A stretch of 64,000 nt of DNA from Cricetomys ansorgei (GCA_026225945.1 JAMJFZ010003581.1:7026501-7090500); one strand, 5' to 3'; positions 34,033 through 46,225 are shown, counted from the first letter of the stretch. The notes: generated by a model from the sequence alone, not told the origin. A program made the numbers and translations.

Positions 34033-34248
34033 TTTCTGGGAATTAAAGACAAAGCCCTGCAGAAGCTGAGTAAACAATGCACCACAGGTATTTATCCCAG
34101 ACCTTTTCATTTTGACTTTTGTGATATCTCACTAAGTTGTCTACCCAGGACTTGAACTCACTCTAGTCCAGGTGGTGGTAAAACTTGCATTCCTTTTATC
34201 TTAGAATCATAGGTAGCTGATTGCAGGCATCTGTTACTAGGCTAGACT
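34033..34248 (-). mobile_element. B4-type SINE, antisense
   Basis: The left half, 'gggaattaaagacaaagcc...gcaccac', resembles a reversed ID/tRNA-type head. The right half has 'ctcactaagttgtctacccagg', 'acttgaactcactctagt' and 'gtagctgattgcaggcatctg', a reversed B1-like unit. The ID plus B1 arrangement is diagnostic of B4. It abuts a TG microsatellite. Confidence 0.7.
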
Positions 34249-35596
34249 CATCCAATATAATTTTCTGAATTCCGCAATTTTGTGGTAAAATGAATCAAAT
34301 TCAGCATAATGTTGTTTGCACTTTTATGATATTCTTGCCCTATAAGTTGCATATGCAGAATCCAGTTTATGGGATAAACTTATGGCCTCAATATTGATGC
34401 TCAATTATTACTACAAGCATACATCCCATATTTTTACATAACTCTCAGGGCTTCATGATAATACTCTGGGGGAAAAAACAGTCATTTCCAGTAGCCTAGG
34501 ATTTAAATCTTAGGAGCTTGTAATATATGTATTGGAAGATATCCATACATGGTTTTCTGCCTTTTTTATATGTGCTGATGATATAGTTTTGCCTTGAGTG
34601 AGGAATGTTCTCAGCAGACAACTGCTCATACCATCTCATTATCATGAAAATAATCACTTGCAATCAATGATGCTACAATCAAAGGTGTTACTATAGTTTC
34701 CTAAATATGATTGCTCCAGTCGACTAAACCTATAGCTTAGACTCTCTCAGATGATCGCTCAGGGTGATTTTATCAATTAACTTCCTTGAAATAAGAGACT
34801 AAGGGTTATGGGCTTCATAAGGGCTCATTTGAGTACAAGCAAGAAAATATATTGATCTCACAACACAAAAAGAATACTACTTGAGTAGATAGGTAACTGT
34901 TGAACCATAGGTCTCCTGACGATAACACAATATTAACTAATTTAGTGCCACTTCTCCACTTTCTTATGTCAATACAATAACCTTTAAAAAAAGAACAAAA
35001 TGAATTATTTACTCTTCATAAACTCAAGATTTGAAAACGTACAAAACACTTTAAGACAACTTATAGGTAATAATACAACTAAAATAGAATGTTGATTTAA
35101 TTGAATGTTTCTTATGAACTCATGTGAAACTGCAACAAGAAAGATCTAGAAAAGTTTGTGTATATTTATCAATTAATTCAATTCAGCAGTTTCATTAGTC
35201 CCTACAACCTTTTAAAGCATTATTATCTACGTTGAACATTGTTAGTGTCAAAGTTAACTGGGAAACACTTAAGGGTAAAGAGGTATTTAATAACTCATTG
35301 ATTTATATGCTAGCACAGACACAAAGCTGTTTCTGTGGAGTAATCTAGTTTCTCCACATAGATGTCTGTGGTCCAGTATGTAGAAACAGGAATATTGTCC
35401 TTGATAGACAGCTTTATTTGGATTCCTTGATTAATTTCTATAATAATAAAAATTAACTGCTCGTATTTTTCTATAATTATACATATTCACCTTGCTTCTT
35501 GTTATGTATCAGGGATGCTAGAGACAGTAATGACACTTATGCATTGTTGCAGAAAACACAGAGATCTGCCCATTCCTCCAGATAAGAATTGCTCTC
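34249..35596. other. Unique AT-rich sequence
   Basis: About 1.35 kb with no recognisable repeats, RNA genes or coding features. Confidence 0.4.
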
Positions 35597-35776
35597 AAGA
35601 ATCCCAGGACTGTTGGGCGGGGTGGAGTACGCCTTTAAGGCCATCACTCAGGAGGCAGAGGCAGGTGAATCTCTATGAGTTTGAGGCCAGGCTGGTCTAC
35701 AGAGTGGGGTTCAGGACAGCCTGAGTCACAACAGAGAAACCCTGTCTTCTGCCCCGCCTGGAAAGAATCCCAGGAC
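35597..35776 (+). mobile_element. B1 SINE, sense, with 14-bp target-site duplications and no A-tail
   Basis: The body 35611-35762 starts 'tgttgggcggggtgg', then 'aggcagaggcaggtgaatctc', 'gaggccaggctggtctac' and 'agagaaaccctgtcttctgcc'. 'aagaatcccaggac' flanks it exactly at 35597-35610 and 35763-35776. The expected poly-A tail is missing, replaced by a short 'ctgccccgcctgg'. Confidence 0.96.
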
Positions 35777-36904
35777 CTGTGGTCAACTTGTGTGATTAGA
35801 ATGCTGGAGAAGTACCAATTCTCTTAGCTTGCTGAGGAAAACGTACATGTATGACTGCCATCTTTCATACAGAAGTGTTGTGAATTTCCGAATTTTCTTA
35901 AAGGGATTCCTGTATAATAAAAATGATGAGAGATCATATCTTACAGTTGCTCTTTGGAAAAGCTAAACTACTCAGTGGTACAGACGAGGTGGCAGAATCC
36001 TGAGCCTCACCCTCCCACTCACTTGATCCCTTTCCATCCCTCTTATTTAGGGGGAAAGCTGATGACCTGGCTTTTTAACTGTGAGCCCCAAGTCTTGTAG
36101 CAGTTTCGAGAAACAGACAGGTGAGATCTTTAACTGCATGCATTTGCAAAGTCATTCGGGACACTGCCAATTACATGATTAAGAGCCTCCCCTAAGTAGA
36201 TCCACATGAGAAAATTGCTCTAAACAGAATCTTTAAGAGAGCCCTCACTTCTCCCAATAATAAACAGCTATCGGTTTCTCTGGTTCCATCTTTTTCCTTA
36301 GGAAAATCTCTAGAGCCAGATTCTAGAGTCCAAACCCATCTGAGAACTCACGTTTATTCTGTAACTGTACTTCCTCCTACCCTTCTTAGTCCCAGTGTTG
36401 GCATTCTAACCCCTGTTCTTTCAGAAATTTAATTGTATTTTCTATTTTCATACATCACCAATGTAAGTCTCCTTAAAAGAATAAAGAAAAAACAAAACTT
36501 TCAAACAGGTCAATTGAATTTCATTCAACTGACTACTCCAAAATAACAGAGTGCATTCCATGTAAAGTTGATTCTCAAATCCAGGCCTCTCACATGCTGG
36601 GTTGTCTTTTGCTGGTTGGCCATTTAAATGATTCAAAATAGGGACCATGGGTAAGCAATGCAATTTGAATATAGATTTGTGAGAGGTCTTCCCCTACTCC
36701 TGAATGCGTTGTCCCAGTTACAAAGCGATATCCTATTCAATATTTAATTACACTTCTTTACTATATTCAGCATAATCATTGTTATTTCTACTCATCTCCT
36801 CGTAACATCATTTAAGGAAATTATGGGTGTAGCCTCATAATATAAGACAAGAGGATCAGGAACTCTGGTTGCATGTGTTTCTGCTGACTCTTCACTGTGC
36901 TTGA
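35777..36904. other. Unique sequence; possible conserved noncoding stretch 36.04-36.33 kb
   Basis: No repeats. The 36.04-36.33 kb part has more balanced base composition and sites such as 'ccaattacatgattaag' and 'catttgcaaag'. This is too weak to call a regulatory element on its own. Confidence 0.35.
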
Positions 36905-37080
36905 AGCAGTATAGTGTGGTGATTGTAAGCATGTTCCAGAAATGTAGCATTGTACTCCACCATTGGGAGGCCTAAGGAAAATCATTTACCCTTCCTGTGA
37001 TAAAGGAGTAGAGTGTTCTAGATATGAAGGAGCTGGTACATACACAGCGCTTAGAATAGTGGTTGTTATTAAAGGTGAAA
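36905..37080 (+). mobile_element. MIR SINE, sense
   Basis: 'agtatagtgtggtgattgtaag', 'catttacccttcctgtgataaa' and 'cacagcgcttagaatagtg' then 'gttattaaagg' follow the MIR consensus across most of its length. Confidence 0.75.
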
Positions 37081-37154
37081 ATCCGAGAAGTATTCTGTAT
37101 TTTAATCATTAGGGTTGTTGCTCAATATCGAACAAAAATCACAGAAAAAGGTCT

Positions 37155-37178
37155 CTTGGAGACCTTTTGGTCTCCAAG
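37155..37178. repeat. Perfect 10-bp hairpin, TTTT loop
   Basis: The arms 'cttggagacc' and 'ggtctccaag' are exact reverse complements separated by TTTT. It is GC-balanced and therefore stable. No adjacent gene gives it a role. Confidence 0.95.
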
Positions 37179-37931
37179 GAATGTAGGAAAGTTAATTCTC
37201 CTACATTTAAGTAGAATTAAGAGCAGATTTTTCTAAGCTATTTTATATTCACTATGGCAAAACACAGGGTACACAGATAGACTTAAAAAATCTGAACAGC
37301 ATTTTTTTTCTTTTATTCAAATAAGGGCAGAGACTGCATCTCAAACCATTCCTCTGGTACCTGCTCAAATCCATTTTGGGTGAGACCAGAAGGGGCAGAG
37401 GGGACTGTGGGAAGAGTCAGTTGAAATCGCGTGCATAGGTTGTTGTTCCAGTTTTAAAGATTGGAGTGAAGCCACCCAGAGATTTGGCCTTCTACATTTG
37501 TGATCCCACGAAACTTCCCAGCATTAAAGTTGTGCTGCAGGGAGTAGCAGAAAGCAATGATTCTTGTATCTGTAAATAAGGCCGTTGCTATGTGTGAGTG
37601 GCAGTGTTCCATAGACATTAGCTCTTTTCTCTTTCTTGTGGTCCACCCATGTATTACAGAGAGCAAAAGGGAGTTTCCTCTCCAGAAGAAAATAGCTTTT
37701 GGCAGGACTTCTTCCTGACAGTTTCTCTATGAGCCACGGGACCTGTCACCTCAGTCATTTTGCTTTCTCTTTCATCTTCCTGGAAAAGTGATTTCAAGGA
37801 GGGATAGCTGAGCGGATGAATCCAAGGGCTCCCTGAGTGTGTTCATCATCGCCTTCAGACACCTGACATAGTTAGCCAGACACAAGCAAGTTATAGTAGT
37901 AGTGATGTGGGCTTCTAAAAAGAAAAGAAAA
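37179..37931. other. Unique sequence
   Basis: No repeat or gene recognised. Confidence 0.4.
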
Positions 37932-38009
37932 GATGCTCACATCCAACGTAACCTCTCTGCAACTGTCTCTCCTTTTCTTCCGAGTCTGAGAACAGGCTCA
38001 TTGCCAATA
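37932..38009 (+). repeat. Local direct duplication, copy 1 (78 bp)
   Basis: Aligns without gaps to 38420-38497 with 6 mismatches in 78 positions. Shared text includes 'acctctctgcaactgtc' and 'caggctcattgccaata'. Preceded by an AAAAG-rich run and followed directly by a GA microsatellite. Confidence 0.95.
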
Positions 38010-38010
38010 C

Positions 38011-38017
38011 GAAGAGG

Positions 38018-38068
<51 letters not shown>

Positions 38069-38070
38069 TA
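38011..38070. repeat. (GA)n(GACA)n microsatellite
   Basis: GA units then GACA units ending near 38069. Confidence 0.96.
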
Positions 38071-40557
38071 AAGTAAGGAGAGCTGTAAGTGAGTCTTCTG
38101 TGAGTGACCCTGTGTGAGTTGGTCAAATGCCAGCAAAGAGTGACTAGACCATCAAAGCTTGTTCTGTATTTAGTGTCAGCATCCCAGAGAGGCACAGAGA
38201 AGACTCCGAATGCTACTCTTTGCCTTTGTGTTAGTATTATTAGTATAATCATACTGGTGACATTTAATTTTTAACTCCTTATTTCCCTCAGAAATATCTG
38301 AGCTAAGTTTTCTTTGTACCATTTATAGCTCCGAGAGGTCCCATCAAAGATTATTACCTTTGAGCCAACTTTGGAATTTGAATCGAGGTCTCACTCTAGA
38401 GTGACCCAATGTCTTTCTTGATGCTCACATCTAACTTAACCTCTCTGCAACTGTCCCTCCTTTTCTTCCGAGTTGGAGAGCAGGCTCATTGCCAATATCA
38501 TGAAAATCGGTTATAATTCCTCATTTTAATCCAAGCTATGCGACTCAACAATTGATAAAAATCCTCTCTTGGCCTATTTGATTCCCCAAAGAAGTAAGGA
38601 ATTGACTCCCAGCATATCCTTTATCTAGGGGCATTTAATGACCTCATCATTGAACATTTCACGTGGATTTTAAAATAACTAAGTTCAAATAACCCAACGG
38701 ATGATGAAGAGCTTTTTTTGAGCTCTACTTTGGTCTCATCTTCAAATGTTTTTTATTGTAAATTCAGTGTACAACTCTTAAATTTCAAAGCTTTTGAGTT
38801 TTGGCCTGACTGAGGAGGACCAGTATAGTAACTTCTTGATCTGGGAAGGGTCTATGTCCTCTCCACATCTACTCTCTCATGGACAAGACCTGTATAGAGT
38901 GAGCAGGAGACACACACAAAAAAGACATCTGGATGGAACCTCCACAGGATGCTTTGGGATAACATGTGGTACCGTGGATCCTATCACCAACACTGCCGTT
39001 GAGGGAGATGAATGGTTTGTGGGCAAAGACATGGCTTGTTGTGTTCTCCATCTTAGAATGTTAATCCGGTGGAAAGACTGGAATGAGTAAAGCCTAGGCC
39101 CTCTTTCTGTACTATACCGAAAAATGTATGGTTCCTAAAGAGTACAGGGTATAGATTTTATTTCAATGATCCAGAATCCATAAATACCTTAGTTGAAATG
39201 GAAAACATCCCCTTAATGACACTGATGATTAAGTGTCATGATAATTGTCATACAATGAAGAAATTTTGCCTTCTAACACAGTATTTTCCACTCCTACTCC
39301 TTTTACAGGCTGCTCTAAACTCATTCAAATGCTGTCTTAGGCTTGCAGAAGACAGAACATTCAGATCCCTCCTTTAACATGGATCTCTTTGTGGGAGCCC
39401 TGTTGGGAGAAAAGGGAAGCTGGAGAGGGGAGTTACCTTAATGTAACTTCATCACTGACATTTCCAAAAACAAAGATAAATATCCCCTGTGAAAATAAAA
39501 GGACTTCACAAAGTGTGTGAGATAGGAAGGACAGAAAACTCTTCCTGCTTCAAAAGATTTAGCTCCTGGCTTTAATACTTCCTTAGGAAGCTGAGAGGAG
39601 TTGAAAACAAACCTTTACCCTCCATTTTCTAGGTGGATGATGCTGGAAAATTGGACCAAGAGGAAGTATGACATTCCCCGTCCCCCAGGAATATCTACCT
39701 ACCATTTCATTCCCAGAGCCCATTCAGAGATAGTTGTATGTTGCAGAAGTTTATTTTTAGTTATATATAAAATAATTGTTTTATGCACTGTTGGGTGAAG
39801 GGCTGAATAGGGCGTATTGTATTGTTTACAGTTGTTGGATTTCTGTGGGGGTTGTTTAATTGCTAATGATGCTAATGCATGTGCTATCAGTAGACTACCT
39901 GAGGAGTTCTGAATCAATAAAACACCTGAGCTCAGATGCTCGGGGTTCCACTGTGAGTACGGCACAGGATATGACGGTGATTCCCTCTTCTGAGGTCTGG
40001 AAGGGTTTGAGTCTATGAAAATGCCTCCCTGTATTCTTTTGTGAGCTGCCACAGCAGTGTACTGCTACAGTTGGACTCAATATACATCAGAACATTGAGC
40101 TACATCTTGAATGTGTGCATGAATGGATGGCTGAGCACATCTAGAGTGTTTCCTTTTCAAGGTAAGAGTTTCAGCAGTGTTGTTGTATTGAATCTGCATG
40201 AAATCTTTGATGATTATTACCCCATGCTACCAAGCAGGAAATAGGTACTCAGGAAAGCTGCATAAATTCTTAAAGACCGTCAGAGTCCACGTTTAGGTCA
40301 CCCCAAAATATATCTCTTTATGAATTCTGAGGTTTGTTTTGTTCTGAACCCTAACACTTAGGATCCAGAGAGTCCAGAGTACAGACTACGATTTCTACAT
40401 AGCAGGACTAGGCAGGCTACTTTAAGTGCTACACAAGAAAAGGCGATGGGTGAAGTGGAAAGTGAGGTGGCTGGGCTGAGATTCAAGCTCCCACGGAAGA
40501 TGATTTATGACTCCTTTCCAACCTGCCTTCTATCTTGCTCCCAGGGATATAAGAGAG
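38071..40557. other. Unique sequence apart from duplication copy 2
   Basis: No interspersed repeat was recognised with confidence. A 98-codon plus-strand frame (38794-39090) and a 117-codon minus-strand frame (39699-40052) show no known domain. A faint MIR-like stretch ('gattattaccccatgctacc...ggaaataggtactcagg') lies near 40.2 kb. Confidence 0.4.
38420..38497 (+). repeat. Local direct duplication, copy 2 (78 bp)
   Basis: Partner of 37932-38009 at an exact offset of 488 bp. Flanks of the two copies are unrelated, so this is a short dispersed duplication and not a tandem one. Confidence 0.95.
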
Positions 40558-40660
40558 ATAATCATAGGATTATAGTGATGAAATGAAACTCCTAAAGCCA
40601 TCCAATCTATCCCCCTGCCTCCAGGCAGTGGTTCATTTAAACTAGACAATTTTCTCCTTT
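40558..40660. repeat. Possible ancient mammalian repeat
   Basis: 'aatcataggattatagtgatgaaatg' followed by 'aaagccatccaatctatcccc' resembles an old widespread repeat reading 'atcatagaatgttagagctggaa...agatcatctagtccaaccc'. The match is weak. Confidence 0.3.
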
Positions 40661-41544
40661 TGTTTAAAGATCTTAAAAAGAAGGAATTTCCAAATCCCTT
40701 AAAGATACCTAGGACAGGGGCTCACAGGTCTCGCGGTGATTAATCGTTTGTGATTAATTAATTTCCAAGCGTGTATTGAGTCTCCACATCATTCCCAATG
40801 CAAAACGTGTGCACATATGTGCATGTTGGACATGTTTCAGTGTCATAGGATTTATCTTAGATTTTTATTAGTTTTCCCAGGTGAACAAAGTAATACATTT
40901 TCAGAACTCAAAACCCAGTAAAATTGGTTTTGACACTGAGAATTACATGCTCATTATTAGCATCTGCTTCTGTTATAAATTAGCCAGGACTCTGTAGAAG
41001 TCACAAGGGTACTACGATATGTAAATATTTTCTATAAAGTAGAGGGGTTATGTAGTTTTTATCATGATTGTTTATCAGCCCATGGAATACAGATTCTCAG
41101 TGGCAGAAGCTTTGGTTGATAAAGACTTCAGAAAGGACGTTATCTTGAGATATGAGCTTGCTAAGGTATCAGAAGTAGGAAGGACTTCAGCAGACCCCAG
41201 AAGAACAGAGAGCTGAGGTTTAGGAATAGAAAATGCAGCAGAGAAATAGTAAGCTAGGACTAGCATTTGCCAATCAACCAGTGAGAATTCTTTTGAATGT
41301 CTAGGTTAGAAGAAAAAAATAGAGTAAAATTACCTACAATTTTGAGATTTGAGGTTATGGGTTTTCTGTGGCAATATAACACAACCTCCCCCTCCACACA
41401 CACATACATATATACACACACAGTCACACACAGGTGCTTTAGAAAAGAAAAAAATACAGAGAATTTAGTTTTCTTTATTTCAGGCCTTATTCTTGGTGCT
41501 TTAAATATATAACACATATACCATTTAGAAATCTGGAATTTATT
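40661..41544. other. Unique sequence with short CA repeat
   Basis: Contains 'gtgattaatcgtttgtgattaattaatttcc' elements near 40.74 kb and an impure (CA)n at 41.39-41.43 kb. No gene was recognised. Confidence 0.4.
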
Positions 41545-41985
41545 TCATGGCTATTATGGTTACTTTTGAATGCCACCTTGACTGATTAAGGAATACATGG
41601 ATAGCTGGATAGTATCAGGTCTCTGAAGGTGGAATGAGTACAGAAGCTCACCCTCATAGACATAAGTGTTACCCCCATGTCTTGAGGGCCAACATGGAAT
41701 AATAAGATGAACAGATTCTCACACTCCTATTGAACTGAGATGCCCATCTCATCCTGGCCTCCGATAGGAACAGTCTGGGTCTCGAGCCTCATAGTGGAAC
41801 CTGTACCATTGGCTCTCCTTCCATCTTGGACTAGAACATCTGCCCTTTCTGATCTTGCATCTATGATACTCAATGATCACAGATACTCTATGATCATACA
41901 TGCCAATCCCACATAGTGAATCACTTACTACATAGCTCCACATATCTGACTGGCTCTGTTCCTTGAAGAAATCAAGCTAATATAC
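41545..41985 (+). mobile_element. ERVL-type LTR relic (MLT2-like)
   Basis: 'caccttgactgattaaggaatac', 'atggatagctggatag', 'catgtcttgagggccaacatgg', 'tgggtctcgagcctcatag', 'aacctgtaccattggctctcc' and 'ctggctctgttccttgaagaa' follow, in order, an old mammalian ERVL LTR. No internal proviral region is attached, so it is a solitary decayed LTR. The exact subfamily is uncertain. Confidence 0.55.
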
Positions 41986-42813
41986 CCATACTGCAGATGA
42001 TAGAATGAAGTAGTCGAAAGCCTAAGATTTCCATAGGTCACAGTACGTGAAGTTACTAGTGTGGAAATTTTGTGAAGGAGTGTACTTACACTCACCTGAA
42101 GTTACGAAGTAAGGTGATGTAGGTTTAACGTGATCAGGAAAAGATAGAAAGCAGGTAATCTAAAGAATAAATCGAGACTTTCAGGGAAGATGAATTGGCT
42201 CTGGGTGACTAGAAATAGCTACATCAAGATGACCAAGCGTTTGGGAACAAGAAAAACTTGGAGACATTAGATTCTACTGATATCAGAAAAAAAATGTAGA
42301 GCTGCATTAGAGATGGAGGTACTTTATCTTGGATGTATGGAACCTGAGGTGAAACGGATTCCCTCTATTGGTCATAGACAAGAGGATGCTGGGGTGCTTG
42401 ATACACATGGGACCATGATTTGGAAGCAGAGCTGAAGAGAAGGAGCTCTAGGCATTACTAACAATGAGCAACAATTCAAGAAAGATGAAAAGCTACAACA
42501 AAGATATGAGAGGATGAATCATTTCCAGGAAAGAGATTGGAATGGCAAGAAAAGTGTACACTAGGGCTGGAAGATGGAGAACAAAAGACCAGGGTAGCCC
42601 CAGAAGTAGAGGAGGTGATAATGCAGGAAAGAGAGAAGGAGACAGGATGGGTGGAACCCTTTAACCCTCAGACCTTGGGATTATAATGGAGAAGTGGGTT
42701 TGCATACAGATAGAAAAATCCAGATGATACTTTCCTTTTTGTTTGTTTTGTTTCTAAAGTATCTTAGCTTTTTCTTTTACTATTTCTTCAGACAAACAGG
42801 AGAGCTATGATCC
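41986..42813. other. Purine-rich sequence, possibly an unresolved ancient repeat
   Basis: 42.15-42.66 kb is G/A-rich and vaguely resembles an old mammalian repeat with text like 'gagaaggag...gtagaggagg'. No confident family, gene or motif. Confidence 0.3.
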
Positions 42814-42862
42814 TCAGTTTTTTTTGTTTTTGTTTTTGTTTTTTGTTTTTTGTTTTTTTTGA
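42814..42862. repeat. (TTTTTG)n simple repeat
   Basis: T-rich repeat with G every 5-7 nt. No SINE body adjoins it on either side. Confidence 0.92.
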
Positions 42863-42984
42863 GAACAGGTACATTGCAGACCTTGCTCTGATACAAATTA
42901 ATATCTGAAAGCAATATGCTTCCCTAGGTTTCTGCGGATTGTTAATTGCTGAAACTGCTGCCCCGATCTTTGGAGAATCCAAAC

Positions 42985-44330
42985 ACTCATTTAATAACTA
43001 TTTAAGTTCCTTCCATGAGCAAGGCTCAGTGCGAGGCCTTAGCTGTGCTCTCCGCTGACCTACAAGCCGTATTATCACCGGCTATCCACAATGCCCCGGG
43101 AACAGTGAGACGAGCTGCCAGCTGAAGCAGCTTCAGACACATGCTTTGCCTCCACAGTCTGTTGAGACTGGGGATACGCTGCAATTCGTCTCCAGACAGT
43201 GTGACTCTTGATTTTCTAAACAATCGCCAACCTGAATGACAACCCTAACCCAGGACGGCATTTTCCCCAAGGCAGATTTTCTGGGAGCTCAGGGGCTTCG
43301 CTCCTTTCCCTGCAGAGATCATCTGTTGGGATCAGGTGGGTGTCTCCTCAGAAATCAATACTCTGAGCGTGTCTAGGGCAGGAGAGGAAAGCAGAGGCTC
43401 TGCTTAGTCTAGACTTTTCTTTCTTTGCTGAGTTCTTTCACATTTCAAACAGAATGCTTGCCCACCTGCTTTGCGAAGGTAAATCTAGTCAGCTAGGATT
43501 TAAGTGCCGATTTAATTATTGGCTGTGTGGCTCCCCTTCCCTTGATAATCATTTCACAGGCAAGCAGAATTTGAGAAAATTACAGTAGCTTCTTCCTTGT
43601 GGGTATCTCTCTTCATGCCAAGCCCCGTCTCTACTGCACCACTTTTACAGACAGAAGCTTTTGTATTGTGCATTTCTTCATGCATGCAGTCGAATACAGA
43701 AAGAAGGGGAAAAAAAATCTTAAAAATCATTTATCATCTTTTATCTTTTTCCTCAGTCGTTTGAAAATTTCCTGTACTTTTTGTCCATGTAAATGCAGAA
43801 TTATCCTTCTGCAAGTTGAGGTGGTGGCAGTTCCTGAACACAGTTATATTTTGCAGATAACAGGATTAGCTTGGATGTGGGTAATAAGTTGGTGAATCTC
43901 CCCCCGGCCATTTCTCAACAGTGTGAGAGCACTAATCCTTTATGCTTTGATGTCTTCTAGTTTTCCATCAGGTGCGCCACGGACTATTTGTCCTGGGGCA
44001 GTCCGCTCTCTTATAAGATCTCATAGTGTCCTCATTAGCTGCGCCTATTTACCCAGCCAGCCTGTTGAACCCAATTTATAGTTTATGTGATTAATTCCCA
44101 AAGTACAGCAAACCCTAGCTCTGAGGCTCTCTATTATATGACTGCATCTCCTTTAAGGGCAAACACAAGCTTCAGCTCTTTTGCTATATGACTGCCTCAT
44201 ATATAATACGCTAATAATTTTACTCTGGACGACACATTAAACATCTTTCTATACACTTTCTTTATAGCACACAGCTCATAAAGAAGAGAATGTTCCACAC
44301 TGGACTGTAAAAGTGTTAACTATATGAAAG
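42985..44330. promoter_or_regulatory. Repeat-free, relatively GC-rich block; candidate conserved noncoding region
   Basis: It begins with a short MIR-like edge (about 42.985-43.04 kb), then runs over 1.2 kb with no recognisable repeat or microsatellite, which is unusual here. CpGs, scarce elsewhere, recur at 43.03-43.4 kb. Possible sites include 'tttaattattgg' near 43.51 kb, 'cttataagatctcatag' near 44.02 kb and 'tatatgactgc' twice, 50 bp apart (44135 and 44185). No convincing exon or start was seen. Confidence 0.35.
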
Positions 44331-45720
44331 AGTCATTTGGTTTTGGGCTTTAAAAAATTTATTTTGGCTGAAATTACCACATGGCACTACTGTAAGGATG
44401 AACAGTGAATCGGCAAGTCATGTTACTGTACGACTCTTTATCTACTGAATTATAAGTTTGAAAAGGCTTAAGAGTCAGTGTGGTAGCAGAAACCCATGGG
44501 CTCCTTTTCATCTTTAATGTGCAGGCTTGGGAGATAAAAGGTTTAAGTGCGTGTGTGTGCATGTGTGCGGAGAGAGGGAGAGAGCCAGACAAAGGCAGAA
44601 AGCAGAATGAAGAGCTCATATGTCCACCAAGCTATAGCAAGGAGGTGATTAGTCCTGCTGCAGGATAAAATTCACAGAGAAGTCACAATTGATTTGATTT
44701 GATAGAGAATAAGCACAGTACTAGTGTTCTCATCTAGGGGGTGTGGCCTAGAAACACTTGGCAGTGTATTGGAGATGCTTGTGCTCAGTATGACTGCGGG
44801 TATATAATGTGCCTACTGGCACTTAATAGGTAACACACAAAAATACTATTGAGCACCCTAGAAGAAACCCTTTGCAACAAATAAGTATTCTTTCCAATGT
44901 TAATGGTGTGGAGATCGAGGAAACTAGTCTATACTTTTAAAGACAGAAAATGGAGCATTATTATTATTATTATTGGTTTTATATCTTCCCTGGTCTCAAG
45001 AATTTAAAAATGGTAACGAAAGTGTTAGTATTTGGCCCATATTTTAATTTTTGAAAAGAAAACATATCAAGAACTGATTACTTCCACTGTAAATTTTTTG
45101 TTTCAATTTTGTGTTCTTTTTGTTACCTACATGTAATTTGATGCATAACGATATTAAGGAATTGGTGAGTAAAGCGAGTGTGAGGTGTGTTCCAGCTTCC
45201 TGACTTGCCTCTTAGGCAGCTTATCTAAGGACACATTTCACGGGCTAAGGTTTACCGTTGAATGTCTTGGGACCTGCCCAAGGATTTGACACAGCAAAGA
45301 TTTGTTATGCTTCGGTGCTACCTTTAGTTCATCTTTACTCTATCTCTTCACCATACCTCTGCTGTCCCTTCTTACTTTAAGAATGGAGAAATACAGACAT
45401 TTACTGATGTATGCACCCATACTTCTTCTTTGGGACATTTCTCTAAGGTTAGAATATTCATTTATGGATGAAGATGCTGAAGTTGTAAGGTCACTAAAAC
45501 AACACAAACCCCGTCAAACAACTGTTGTGATGTGGTCACAAGCAGGGTTAGGGATGTAATCCTATTCTTCATTTGCTTCACAGCCTTCTCTGGTCCCAGA
45601 GAAACTGTAAAACCTTTGAAAATAATAGCAATTATTTGTTGTGAATTTCATAAATGTATTATATGAAATATTTCTATATATCCCACAGTACCCTCTCAAG
45701 TTCATGTCTTTCTTTTTCCC
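44331..45720. other. Unique sequence
   Basis: Only a short (TTA)n near 44.96 kb and purine/TG-rich stretch at 44.55-44.59 kb. No gene recognised. Confidence 0.4.
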
Positions 45721-45721
45721 A

Positions 45722-46225
45722 TCTTTTTTTTTTTTTTTTTTTTTTATAACCAACTGTGTCCAATTAGTGCCACCCATGTTTGCATGTGTGTAGTGCCATT
45801 TACTGGAGTACGGGAAATCATACTCTACATCCTCTAAGAAAAAAACCGATAATTCTTCTTCCCTCAACAGCTATCTACTCTCAGCAGTACCTCATTAGGG
45901 ATAGGGTCTGGAAGGCACCTCCCCTATCTGTGGTGGGAATTTTGGTGGCTTGATCTTGTGTAGTTCTTTGGCTGCAGCCACAGCTGCCATAAGTTCATGA
46001 CAGCAGCAGCCATTGCATGTACAGAAGACAGCATCTCATGGCACCTGCTCATTTCTCCCACTCTCCTATCTTTCTGCCTCCTCTTCTGTGATGTTCACTG
46101 AACCTCAGAGGGGAAAAGATATGGGTAGGGATCATTGGTAAAGACTTCATTTACTGCTGACGGTTGCTGCTTCTCAGCACCAACATCAAATTTTAGAACT
46201 AAAAGTCAGTAGACAAGTGCCCAAA
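45722..46225 (-). mobile_element. Lx-type L1 3' untranslated region, antisense
   Basis: A T-run (the reversed A-tail, 45725-45745) is followed by 'aaccaactgtgtccaattagtg', 'gtagtgccatttactggag', 'tggcttgatcttgtgtag', 'gcagccacagctgcc', 'gaagacagcatctcatggcac' and 'aacctcagaggggaaaagata'. Order and wording match murine L1 3' ends read backwards. Confidence 0.8.

Noticed and set aside
41545..41985. Complete endogenous retrovirus
   Set aside because: Only an LTR-like segment is present. No internal gag, pol or env sequence and no second LTR nearby.
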